64,000 bases of DNA from the NCBI GenBank assembly GCA_964242305.1, contig CAXTBB010000011.1, positions 32,570 to 96,569 on the forward strand, given 5' to 3'. The first letter of the stretch is position 1, and each line of letters opens with the position of its first letter. This document shows, in pieces, positions 49,575-57,573 of the stretch. Made by a program: the position numbers and the translations under genes. The stretch is from DATLGB01 sp964242305 (lineage in GTDB: Bacteria > Actinomycetota > Thermoleophilia > Solirubrobacterales > Solirubrobacteraceae). A model generated the notes under the pieces. That model worked only from the letters and a program-made list of their open reading frames with translations. It was not told the DNA's origin and made no database searches.

Positions 49575-51649
49575 CTGATCTTCTCCGTCGCGAAGAGCGG
49601 CGAGACCAATACGTCCCGGATGGCCGCGGCACGGTCCAGTGGCCGCTCGGTGAGCACCCGTTTGGCCTGCGTCGGGAGGTTCGGATCCCGCGGGTTGAGC
49701 GCCCGCGCCCGCTTGAGCTCGACGGCCGCTGCGCGCCGGTCCCCGCTCGCCGCGGCGACGACGGCGAGGCCGAAGTGCGGCAGCCAGTCCTGCTCGCGGT
49801 CGAGCGCGTCGTTGAAGCCGGAGGCGGCCAGGTCGAGATCGCCGCGGGTGACCGCGATGACGCCCTTGAGGACATCGGCGTCCCGACTCAGCGGGTCCAG
49901 CTGATCGGCACGATCGAGGTCGGCGTACGCCGTCCGGGGGTCCGTTCTCCAGGTGTTGGCGGCCCGCTCGCGGAAGCGCAGCGCCAGCCACGGCGCCCCG
50001 AGCGCGTAGACCACCAGCAGTCCGGCAAGGACGCCTCCGCCGATGACCGCGGGGCGCTGCCACGGCGGCGCGGGGTAGCGGCGGGCGGCGGGTCCGCGCG
50101 GCTCCACGACCTGCGTCGAGAGCTCGTCGAGGCGAGCGCCGCGCGAACGAACCACGAGCGCCACCACCGGGAAGGCCAGGGCCGGCCCGACCAGGACGGG
50201 GTACGCCTCGAGCCAGTCGAACTGCCCGTGGGCGAGGAAGTATCCGAGCACCGCGACACCGATGGCCGTCACCGCGGCTTCCGAGACGTCGATGCGGCGG
50301 CGGCGACTGAGCAACCCGATGCCGACCAGGACGACGAACCCGCCGGTGAGCAGCACGCCGACGGCCCCAGTGTCCCCCGCGACCTTGAGCGCGAGGTTGT
50401 GCGGATAGCGCGCCACCTTCGGATACCGGCGTTCGAGCGTGTAGCGGTGCTCGAACCCCCCGGCGCCCATCCCCCCCACCGGCGCGGCGCGGAACCCGTC
50501 CGCGGAGACACGCCAGTAGTCGTAGCGCTCGAGCGGGTCGATCGACGACAGCCGACCGGTGCTTTGGTTGGCGACCTTGCCCGCGTAGTCGACGCCGGGA
50601 TGCGAGAGCGACCGCCACTGGTCGTGCACCGTGTTGCCGATGGAGGTGGACTTCGCCACTCCGGCGCCGATCACCGCGACCGCGACGAGCCCTGCGAGCG
50701 CCCACCCGAGCCGCCGGGCGGCGCGGCGCCCGCGTGAGCGCAGCTGGATCTGGTTCTCGGCCGCCGCCAGGGCCGCCCCGGCGAGCAGCCCGAACAGCGT
50801 CACCAGCCCGATCGTGCGCGCCGCATCAGACAGGGCCCCGGACGCCTTGCCGGTCGTACTGGCTGCGGTGTAGAGGTCACCGGCCGAGTCTGAGGCGATG
50901 ACGAGCGCCAGCGCCAGCAGCAGGGCGTGCAGCGCGAGCCGCCAGCGGAACGGGACCGCGATGGCCAGCAACACGAACGCCGCCAGGCCGCCCAGGACGG
51001 AGCCGCGCGACTGCGGCAGGAGGGCGAACGCGCCCAGGAAGGTCGCCAGCCCCTGGGCCAGCGTCTTCGGCAGCACACCGAGATCCGGGCGGGCCGCGGT
51101 GACCAGCGCCGGGATCGCGGCCATGAAGCCGAAGGCAGCCGTCGTGTTCGGGTAGTCCAGCGGCGGAGAGAAGCGGAAGTCCTCGAAGCGCGACGTGAGG
51201 TCCGTCGCCCCCGTGGCGGTGATCAACGCGACCAAGCAGGCAACCGCCCCGGCGACGGAGAAGCCGATCATGAGCACGGTCGCGCTCGCGGCCCGCCACG
51301 GGGCCACCGCGATCACCCAGACCGCGAGCAGGCTGACCAGCAGCAGGTCGGACGCGTCCCAGCTCACCCCCTGCGCGTCGCTCCAGGCAATCGACGCGAA
51401 GCACCACACGGTGAACGCGGCGAGGGCCAGGAACGCCGCGCGGGCGGTGCGGTCGGCGGGCAGCACCCGGCGACCGCCGATGAGCGCAGCGGCCAGGATC
51501 CCGGCCAGAACCAGGCCGGCCGGCAGCCAGGTATCGGGGCGGAAGCCACCTGAGTTGAACATCAGGACGGTCCAGACGACCAGCACGCCGGCGGACGGAA
51601 GGAGGTGCAGGGCCTCGAACGAGTCGAGTGAACGTCGAAAGCGCCGCAT
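49571..51649 (-). CDS. O-antigen ligase-like membrane protein with TPR tail (2)
   Basis: A 692-residue protein with about twelve membrane helices. The ligase region includes PPLDYPNTTAAFGFMAA, LLPQSRGSVLGG and the loop YDYWRVSADGFRAAPVGGMGAGGFEHRY followed by PHNLALKVAGDTGAVG (cited in part). After a last helix, the C-terminal 100 residues form TPR-like helices (AYADLDRADQLDPLSRDADV, FNDALDREQDWLPHFGLAVV). It probably polymerises or ligates the glycan. ATG 51649 is chosen; GTG/ATG starts upstream would run into the divergent hydrolase promoter. Confidence 0.84.
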   Translation of the reverse strand: MRRFRRSLDSFEALHLLPSAGVLVVWTVLMFNSGGFRPDTWLPAGLVLAGILAAALIGGRRVLPADRTARAAFLALAAFTVWCFASIAWSDAQGVSWDASDLLLVSLLAVWVIAVAPWRAASATVLMIGFSVAGAVACLVALITATGATDLTSRFEDFRFSPPLDYPNTTAAFGFMAAIPALVTAARPDLGVLPKTLAQGLATFLGAFALLPQSRGSVLGGLAAFVLLAIAVPFRWRLALHALLLALALVIASDSAGDLYTAASTTGKASGALSDAARTIGLVTLFGLLAGAALAAAENQIQLRSRGRRAARRLGWALAGLVAVAVIGAGVAKSTSIGNTVHDQWRSLSHPGVDYAGKVANQSTGRLSSIDPLERYDYWRVSADGFRAAPVGGMGAGGFEHRYTLERRYPKVARYPHNLALKVAGDTGAVGVLLTGGFVVLVGIGLLSRRRRIDVSEAAVTAIGVAVLGYFLAHGQFDWLEAYPVLVGPALAFPVVALVVRSRGARLDELSTQVVEPRGPAARRYPAPPWQRPAVIGGGVLAGLLVVYALGAPWLALRFRERAANTWRTDPRTAYADLDRADQLDPLSRDADVLKGVIAVTRGDLDLAASGFNDALDREQDWLPHFGLAVVAAASGDRRAAAVELKRARALNPRDPNLPTQAKRVLTERPLDRAAAIRDVLVSPLFATEKIR

Positions 51650-51706
51650 TCGCAGGAGTATCGGCCAGTCGGCAGACGTCCTCCAGCGCCGATGACGCCT
51701 GCGCAC

Positions 51707-51720
51707 TATGTTTCGGCGCC
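51707..51720 (+). promoter_or_regulatory. -10 box of hydrolase 1, leaderless
   Basis: TATGTT (51707-51712) lies 8 bp before the GTG start at 51721. No clear -35 box is found in the 40 bp upstream. Confidence 0.4.
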
Positions 51721-53430
51721 GTGAGGCCGCTCTACCTGCGCGCGTCTGGGCAGGCCGTCGCTGCCGTCCACCATCCGGCCCGCCCGGCGCCCAGCGGCAC
51801 GGGCGTGGTGCTGGTCCCCCCGTTGGGCTGGGACGATCAGTGCGCCTATCGCCCCCGCCGCGACTGGGCGGAGGCGCTGGCCGGCGCCGGCCACGCTGCG
51901 CTGCGCATCGATCTCCCAGGCACCGGGGACTCCGAGGGCGGGCCGCTGGACCCGGGCCGGGTCGACGCGTGGGTGGCGGCGGTGGCAGCGGCGGCAGAGT
52001 GGTTGCGCGAGGACGGCTGCGGCCGGGTGACCGTCGTCGGCGTCGGGGTGGGTGGGCTGATCGCGCTGGCCGCGATCGCGCGCAACGAGGCGATCGACGA
52101 CGCCGTGCTGTGGGGCATGCCGGCGCGCGGCCGGACGGCGGTCCGCGAACTCAAGGCGTTCGGCCGGCTCGAATGGGCGACGCTGGGCGAGGAGCCCGAA
52201 CCGCTTCCCGACGGCGAGATCATGGCCGGCGGACATCGCTTCAGCGCCGAGACGGTGGCGGCGCTGTCCGCGCTCGACAGCGAGGCTCTCCTCGACCGGC
52301 GCGCTCCGCGGCGCGCGCTGGTGCTCGGCAAGGACGGCAGCGATCCGGCCGCCAAGGAGCTCGAGGCGCTGCGTGCGGCCGGCACCGACGTGACGACCGG
52401 CTCGGGCCGCGGCCTGACGGAGATGCTCGCCATCCCACAGGCCTCGAGGGCGCCGACCGGGGTCATCGAGACCGTCAACCGCTGGCTCGCGGCTGCGCCG
52501 CCGGCGACCGGGACGGCCGGAGGCGCGCCGGCGCCGGAGGCGATCGAGCTGAGCGTCGACGGGGTCACAGTGCGCGAGACCATGCTCTTCTTCCCGGGCG
52601 GCCCCGGCCGGCTCTTCGGCGTCCTGACCGAACCGGTCGGCCGACCGGCCGTGGGCAGCGCTCTGCTGCTGAACCCCGGCGCGATCCGCCACATCGGACC
52701 GAACCGCATGTGGACGGAGACGGCGCGCCGCTGGGCGGTCATGGGCATCTCGACGCTGCGGATGGACATCGAGGGCATGGGTGACGCCGACGGCGACCCG
52801 GCGCCCTACCGCGACGGCGCGGGTCTCTACCGCCCGCTCGTCAAAGAGCAGACCCGCCTCGCGCTCGACCTGATGGCCGACCGCGGGCTGCCGGAGCGCT
52901 TCCTGCTGGCCAGTGTCTGCTCCGGCGCCTACTGGGCGTTCCAGACCGCGCTCGACGACCCGCGCGTGACCGCGGTGGTCACGCTCAACCAGGGGGCGCT
53001 GTTCTACGACCCTGACGCCGAACCCCAGCGCGAGCTGCAGCGGTTCCTACGTGTCTTCACGCCCACGGGGTTCAAGTACATGCTGATGGGCGACCGCCGG
53101 CTGTTGCGGCTCTGGCGGCTGCTGGTGTGGCTGGCAACGGCGCCGGCCCGCCGCCTGCGTCGCGGGCACGCCGAGCCGGCCGACCGGCTGTCGGTCGCGC
53201 TCGGACGCATGCGCGACCAGGGCCAGCGATATGACCTGGCCTTCTCGGCGGGGGAGCACGTGCGCGCCGAGCTCGAAGCGGCGGGGCTCGACCGCGTCCG
53301 TGCCCTGGGGGCGCATCTCCACGACCTTCCGCACAGCAGCCACACGCTGCGCCCGTTAGGCGCACAGCGCGCCGCCAGCGCCCTCCTCGACGACGTCGCT
53401 CGCCGCACGTTCGGTGCCGACGCCGAGTAG
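51721..53430 (+). CDS. Tandem alpha/beta-hydrolase, Cys at nucleophile elbow (1)
   Basis: A 569-residue protein with two alpha/beta-hydrolase halves. The N-terminal half (about 1-270) has LRIDLPGTGDSEGG but its elbow reads VGVGVGGLI, with no nucleophile. The C-terminal half (about 290-569) has LRMDIEGMGDADGD and elbow ASVCSGAYWAF with Cys400 where Ser is usual. LHDLPHSSHTLRP could hold the catalytic His. The protein resembles the hydrolases of exosortase-linked polysaccharide clusters, although no exosortase is seen here. A thioesterase or transacylase role for the carrier-bound amino acid is inferred from context. Confidence 0.78.
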   Translation: MRPLYLRASGQAVAAVHHPARPAPSGTGVVLVPPLGWDDQCAYRPRRDWAEALAGAGHAALRIDLPGTGDSEGGPLDPGRVDAWVAAVAAAAEWLREDGCGRVTVVGVGVGGLIALAAIARNEAIDDAVLWGMPARGRTAVRELKAFGRLEWATLGEEPEPLPDGEIMAGGHRFSAETVAALSALDSEALLDRRAPRRALVLGKDGSDPAAKELEALRAAGTDVTTGSGRGLTEMLAIPQASRAPTGVIETVNRWLAAAPPATGTAGGAPAPEAIELSVDGVTVRETMLFFPGGPGRLFGVLTEPVGRPAVGSALLLNPGAIRHIGPNRMWTETARRWAVMGISTLRMDIEGMGDADGDPAPYRDGAGLYRPLVKEQTRLALDLMADRGLPERFLLASVCSGAYWAFQTALDDPRVTAVVTLNQGALFYDPDAEPQRELQRFLRVFTPTGFKYMLMGDRRLLRLWRLLVWLATAPARRLRRGHAEPADRLSVALGRMRDQGQRYDLAFSAGEHVRAELEAAGLDRVRALGAHLHDLPHSSHTLRPLGAQRAASALLDDVARRTFGADAE

Positions 53431-54252
53431 CTAGGCGCGGCGCGCCGCGTAGTGGAGCTCGATCGGCTCCGGCGCCGGATTGTCCTCGTCGACCGCGTCG
53501 TCGTCGAGGGTCCGGCACTCCAGCAGCTCGAAGCCGGCCTCACCAAGCTGGCGGCGCTGGTCGGCCGGGGCGATGTAGTACTGGAGCAGCATCCAGTCGT
53601 GGGCGGAGTCGTTGACGATGTCGTAGTCGTCGGCGTGCACTTCCAGGGGCCGGAGACGGCGGCGGTTGCGCAGTCGCCGGGGCAGCTTGGTGAGCCCGTT
53701 GGCGAACGCCAGCAGCCGGTGGGTCGGCACCCGCCAGGGTCCGTCGAGCAGTTCGATGTGCGCTCGGTTGTGCGACGAGAACACCAGGATGCCGTTGTCC
53801 GTCATGACCCGGTGGACCTCGCGCAGAACCGTACGCCGGTCGGCGTCGTCGAGCGCGTCGAGGACGTTGCAACTGGCCACGACCGCGTCGAAGTTGCCGT
53901 CCGCAAAGCCCGACAGGTCCGTCATGTCCTGCTGATGGAAGCCTGCGGAGGGATGACGCCGGCGTGCTTCGGCCAGCATCCCGGCCGAGAGGTCGAGCGC
54001 ATCCACGTGCCGGGCCCTCTGCGTGAGGTGGCCCGTCACGCGTCCGGTGCCGCAACCCAGCTCGAGGACACGTCCTGCGAACGCCGCCCCGTGCCGTTCG
54101 AGCATGGCCGCTTCCACCGGCCGCAGGTCGGTCTGCCCATAGTGCCGGACGAAGCGCGCGTGGCTCCAGGTGGCAGCGTTGTGCGTCGAGGCGGTCAGGC
54201 GAGGGAGTCTAAGAATGCCGTCACCTGATTCGTTACCCGGTCCCGCAGCCAC
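53431..54252 (-). CDS. Class I SAM methyltransferase
   Basis: About 273 residues. SAM motif I is GRVLELGCGTGRVTGHLTQR, acidic DALDLSAGML follows, then FDAVVASCNVLDALDDADRR and VMTDNGILVFSSHNRAHIE. The first standard start is GTG 54252, which overlaps the end of hydrolase 2 by 58 bp; family-like sequence begins around residue 30 (WSHARFVRHYGQTDL), so a non-standard start nearer 54175 is possible. Its stop codon abuts that of the convergent hydrolase gene with no base between. Confidence 0.8.
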   Translation of the reverse strand: MAAGPGNESGDGILRLPRLTASTHNAATWSHARFVRHYGQTDLRPVEAAMLERHGAAFAGRVLELGCGTGRVTGHLTQRARHVDALDLSAGMLAEARRRHPSAGFHQQDMTDLSGFADGNFDAVVASCNVLDALDDADRRTVLREVHRVMTDNGILVFSSHNRAHIELLDGPWRVPTHRLLAFANGLTKLPRRLRNRRRLRPLEVHADDYDIVNDSAHDWMLLQYYIAPADQRRQLGEAGFELLECRTLDDDAVDEDNPAPEPIELHYAARRA

Positions 54253-55817
54253 AACCGGTGCATGCTGTGATCGATGTCGGGCATCTCCACGACGCGGACC
54301 CGGCCCGTGCGGGTCACGTGGTCCAGCCGCCGTGCGAGACGGTTGTGGAGGAACTCGAGCCCGTCGTCACCCTCGGCGAACGCGAGCAGCACCGGAACCT
54401 CGGTCGCCGCGACGGCATCGAGCCACCGCCCCGCCCAGGGCCGGTGGCCCACTCGGTCGAGCACGGTCCACACGCCGAAGCGGCCGCCGCGCTCTTCCTT
54501 AGCGCGCACGGGCGCGCGGCGCTCGCGCGTGGTGCTCATCAGCGCTTCCACGGGGTCGCCCGGGCGCCAGTAGAGCTGCGGGTTGAGGGCGATCACGCCA
54601 GCCACGGGCTGATCGAGAACCGCCTGGAGCGCGATCCAGGCGCCCGCGCACAGCCCCGCCAGCACCACGCGCTCGTATCCGCGCTCGTGGAGGGCGGAGA
54701 CCACCTGGGCGGTCTCGGCGAGCGTGTGCGCGTCGTAGGGACGGCCCGGGGCGTGCCCGAGGTCCGGGCTCTCGCCCCACCCGCTGAAGTCCAGACGCAG
54801 GGATCCGTGTCCGTGCCGGGCGAGATGCCGGGAGAACTCCACCCACGCACGGCCCGAACCGACGTGCGGTTCGGAGCCGGAGTTCAGCCAGACGACGACA
54901 GTCTCACCCGGTCCGTCGGCGGGGGTCGCGAGCACGCCGACCAGCCCGTCCGGGCCGAGCCGCACGACCACCTCGATGATCGTGGCGTCCTCCCACGGCA
55001 TGGTGGCCACCGGGTCGCCGTCCTCGGGCGGTGCGATCGCGTCGGCGTCGGCGGGGCCGACCGCGGTGGCGATTGCGGCCACGACGTCCCCGGGCACCGT
55101 CGCGTCCTCGGTCGGGACCGCGAGGGCCTGCTCGCCACCGGCCGGTTCCTCGACGCTGACGTCGCACCCGCTCGCGCGCAGGAGCTCCGCCGTCGTCTCC
55201 AGGCCGCCCCCCAGCAACGTCACCGAGGCCGCCGGTGGCGAGGCGAGTCCGCGCAGATCGAGGGCGCTGATGTCGGCGAGCGTCTCCGCGGCGAAGAGCA
55301 CGCCGGCGAAGCCGACCGCACCGTCACTGTCCGGCACGGGCTGCGAGAGCATCCGCAGTTCGCGAACGAAGCGCTTGCCCGACGGCGGCGGCTCCCAGGC
55401 CACGACGGCGTCCGCAGCGAGCGCGGCGCCGTCCAAGAGGGCGATCAGCCCGCCGAGACGGGTGCCGACCAACGTCAGGCGGTCGCAGCCGAGCCCGCGC
55501 AGCAGATCGGCACCCGCCGCCGCGCTCGCCCGCCACGCGGTGAGCCGACCGTGCTCTGCGCCGGTCCCCGCCGAGTCGCCGGTGCCGTGATAGTCGAACC
55601 GCAGCACGGTGTGCCCGAGCGCGGCCAACCGCTCGGCGGTCGTGCGCAGGGTCCGGTGACCGCTCCACCACTCGTAGCCGACCGGGGGCAGCATGAGGAC
55701 CCCGGAGCCGGTCGCCCGCCCGGGCACCGTGCTCAGCCAGCCCAGCAGCGGGGCGTCGGCTGGACCGAACCACCGCGCCACGGTGCGCGTCGAGGCGATG
55801 GGGACGATGGCGGTCAT
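54195..55817 (-). CDS. Tandem alpha/beta-hydrolase, Cys at nucleophile elbow (2)
   Basis: A 540-residue paralogue of the first tandem hydrolase. The N-terminal half has VLRFDYHGTGDSAGTG and a degenerate elbow VGTRLGGLIAL. The C-terminal half has LRLDFSGWGESPDLG and elbow LAGLCAGAWIAL with Cys390 at the nucleophile position; EMPDIDHSMHRLW supplies the probable catalytic His, and a GDDGLEF loop the acid. ATG 55817 is chosen over 55859, which lies inside the hairpin at 55838-55867. Function as for the first paralogue is uncertain. Confidence 0.8.
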   Translation of the reverse strand: MTAIVPIASTRTVARWFGPADAPLLGWLSTVPGRATGSGVLMLPPVGYEWWSGHRTLRTTAERLAALGHTVLRFDYHGTGDSAGTGAEHGRLTAWRASAAAGADLLRGLGCDRLTLVGTRLGGLIALLDGAALAADAVVAWEPPPSGKRFVRELRMLSQPVPDSDGAVGFAGVLFAAETLADISALDLRGLASPPAASVTLLGGGLETTAELLRASGCDVSVEEPAGGEQALAVPTEDATVPGDVVAAIATAVGPADADAIAPPEDGDPVATMPWEDATIIEVVVRLGPDGLVGVLATPADGPGETVVVWLNSGSEPHVGSGRAWVEFSRHLARHGHGSLRLDFSGWGESPDLGHAPGRPYDAHTLAETAQVVSALHERGYERVVLAGLCAGAWIALQAVLDQPVAGVIALNPQLYWRPGDPVEALMSTTRERRAPVRAKEERGGRFGVWTVLDRVGHRPWAGRWLDAVAATEVPVLLAFAEGDDGLEFLHNRLARRLDHVTRTGRVRVVEMPDIDHSMHRLWLRDRVTNQVTAFLDSLA

Positions 55818-55837
55818 GCGGTCATCCGAGGAGAACG

Positions 55838-55867
55838 ACGATGGGGTGCCAATCGGCACCCCATCGT
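55838..55867 (-). terminator. Strong 13-bp hairpin after the LPFTG gene
   Basis: ACGATGGGGTGCC pairs perfectly with GGCACCCCATCGT around the loop AATC. It lies 21 bp after the stop of the leftward LPFTG gene and 20 bp before hydrolase 2. No T-run follows, so it may act as a weak or factor-assisted terminator, or as an mRNA-stabilising element that sets different levels for the two genes. Confidence 0.6.
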
Positions 55868-55888
55868 GACAGACGTGTGAAGCCGTGT

Positions 55889-56386
55889 TCAGGCCGTGTC
55901 GTGACGCGCCACCCGGCGCATCGCGAAGCCGGCGCCCAGGAGCCCGAGGCCCGCGAGGCCGACGAGGCCGGCCTGGAAGCCGGTGAAGGGCAGCTGGCCC
56001 GAGGCAACCGCCGGCGTCGCCGTGGCGCAGTCGGCGGACGAACCGTAGGCGACGGTGTTGCCGTTGGCGTCGCGGCCGTTGGCAGCCGAGCAGACCTTGG
56101 CGGTCGTCGCGCAGTCCGCGCTGGAGCCGTAGGACACGGTGTTGCCGCTCGCGTCGCGGCCGTCAGCGGCTGCGCAGACGGACGGCGACTGACCGGACTC
56201 GACGTCGTCCTTGACGTCGCTGGCCGGGGCCGGGGTCGGCGTGCCGCCCTGGACCACGTCAAGGACCTGGCCGTTGGGGTTGTACACGTCCTGCGCGGGT
56301 GAGGTCTGCGCGGACGCGGTGCCGGCAGCGGCCATGGCCACTACCAGGGCAAGCATGCTGACGATGGTGATGACCCTGCTCTTCAT
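55889..56386 (-). CDS. LPFTG sortase-anchored surface protein with two Cys repeats
   Basis: A 165-residue exported protein. A Sec signal peptide (SRVITIVSMLALVVAMAAAG) precedes a short acidic linker and two 28-residue repeats, each with the core GRDxxGNTVxYGSSADC and two cysteines, probably one disulfide each. The C-terminus is a standard sorting signal: LPFTG (132-136), a hydrophobic helix and RRVARHDTA. GGAGAA 9 bp upstream supports ATG 56386. A sortase should link it to the cell wall; it is presumably abundant, given its good promoter. Confidence 0.87.
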   Translation of the reverse strand: MKSRVITIVSMLALVVAMAAAGTASAQTSPAQDVYNPNGQVLDVVQGGTPTPAPASDVKDDVESGQSPSVCAAADGRDASGNTVSYGSSADCATTAKVCSAANGRDANGNTVAYGSSADCATATPAVASGQLPFTGFQAGLVGLAGLGLLGAGFAMRRVARHDTA

Positions 56387-56765
56387 GGGCGCTGTTCTCC
56401 TAGTTGCCGGGGCGTAGTGGCCATCCTGGCCCGCCCGAATTCCGAAACTCTGTCCATAGAGTACGCAACGAACGGGGGATGGCAAACCTTTCGGTGCTAG
56501 ACCCCATACGGCGTTTTCCTGCGACTTCCTGTGCCGAAACACCCCACGAACCGCGTCGTTGCGCGGTTGTCGACAGTTTTACATGGCCTTGTGCGTTAAG
56601 TGGACAATGGACGGACGTACGACGGCCCCTCTTTGGAAACGGGCCGATGAGCTGTCAGAATGAGTGCAGACAGGGCAGGGGGTCCGCTTCGAGCACGGAA
56701 AGCTCATGCGTGACGTTGCGCCTGTCGAGACGTACCCCAAGTCAGGTGAGTAGGAAAGAGGCTGG
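56387..56765. other. 379-bp intergenic region between divergent surface genes
   Basis: This is the only gene-free stretch over 300 bp. It is less GC-rich than its surroundings. It holds the leftward promoter at 56458-56485 and the hairpin CGGCCC/GGGCCG (56623-56628 with 56641-56646, 12-nt loop). The region probably gives the sugar-transferase mRNA a long leader. A GAAAGAGG ribosome site lies 6 bp before ATG 56766. No known riboswitch was recognised. Confidence 0.6.
56458..56485 (-). promoter_or_regulatory. Promoter of the LPFTG surface protein gene
   Basis: Minus strand -35 TTGCCA (56485-56480), 16-bp spacer, -10 TACTCT (56463-56458). The implied leader is about 65 nt and contains the GGAGAA ribosome site, unlike the leaderless genes elsewhere in the window. 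Confidence 0.5.
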
Positions 56766-57554
56766 ATGCCGACCGCAGAACACATCGTTGTAGACATGAC
56801 GGCACGACCGTCCGAGTACGACCACATCATGGTCGCGCCGACGCCTGCGCTCGTCCTTGGCAACCACGGGACGGAGCTCCCGCGGCCCGTGGTCGAGCTC
56901 GCCCGCCTGACGCAGGCCGGGATCAAGCGCGCGTTCGATATCGCCGTCTCCGCGACCATCCTGCTCCTGACCCTCCCGCTCATCCTCGCCGTCGCCATCA
57001 TGGTTCGCGTCGAGTCGCCGGGTCCCGTCTTCTACCGCGCCGGCCGCGTCGGCCGCGGAGGTCGCCCGCTGCAGATGCTGAAGTTCCGCAAGATGCACCA
57101 CAATGCGACCGGTGCGCCGCTCACCATGTCCGAGGACGACCGCTTCACGCGCGTGGGCCGCCTGCTCGCCAAGACCAAGCTCGACGAACTCCCCCAGCTG
57201 TGGCACGTCCTGAACGGCGAGATGAGCCTCATCGGCCCGCGGCCGGAGGACCCCACGTTCGTGGCCGAGCGCTTCGACGACTACGCCGACATCCTCGCCG
57301 TCCGCCCGGGGGTCACCGGTCTCTCGCAGATCGCCTTCGCCGAGGAGAGCGCCATCCTCGACCGGATCGACCCGCTGGAGCACTACCGGACGCGCATCTT
57401 CCCGCAGAAGATCCGGCTCGACCGCATGTACGCCGAGCGCCCCTCGCTGCGGATGGACGTCGCGATTCTGTTCTGGACGTGCGCCGCTGTGCTGCTCCGT
57501 CGCCAGGTCGCGGTGCATCGCGAGTCGGGCCGCATGAACCTGCGGCGCCGCTGA
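56766..57554 (+). CDS. Undecaprenyl-phosphate sugar phosphotransferase (WcaJ/Bac_transf)
   Basis: A 262-residue initiating glycosyl-1-phosphate transferase. One membrane segment (FDIAVSATILLLTLPLILAV) is followed by the catalytic domain: SPGPVFYRAGRVGRGGRPLQ, MLKFRKM, TKLDELPQLWHVLNGEMSLI, GPRPEDPTF and RPGVTGLSQI. It loads the first sugar phosphate on the lipid carrier and so starts glycan assembly. The 45-residue N-terminal extension is disordered-looking. It stands alone downstream of the long intergenic region, 19 bp before the coiled-coil gene. Confidence 0.9.
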   Translation: MPTAEHIVVDMTARPSEYDHIMVAPTPALVLGNHGTELPRPVVELARLTQAGIKRAFDIAVSATILLLTLPLILAVAIMVRVESPGPVFYRAGRVGRGGRPLQMLKFRKMHHNATGAPLTMSEDDRFTRVGRLLAKTKLDELPQLWHVLNGEMSLIGPRPEDPTFVAERFDDYADILAVRPGVTGLSQIAFAEESAILDRIDPLEHYRTRIFPQKIRLDRMYAERPSLRMDVAILFWTCAAVLLRRQVAVHRESGRMNLRRR

Positions 57555-57573
57555 TCCTGTTATCAAGGGCGGC

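Noticed and set aside
51721..55817. Assignment of the two hydrolases to an exosortase/PEP-CTERM system
   Set aside because: The proteins resemble exosortase-cluster hydrolases, but no exosortase, PEP-CTERM protein or PEP-CTERM anchor is present. The only anchored protein has an LPFTG sortase signal.
56623..56646. Riboswitch in the leader of the sugar-transferase gene
   Set aside because: Only a 6-bp hairpin was found; no c-di-GMP, c-di-AMP or other known riboswitch core could be recognised.
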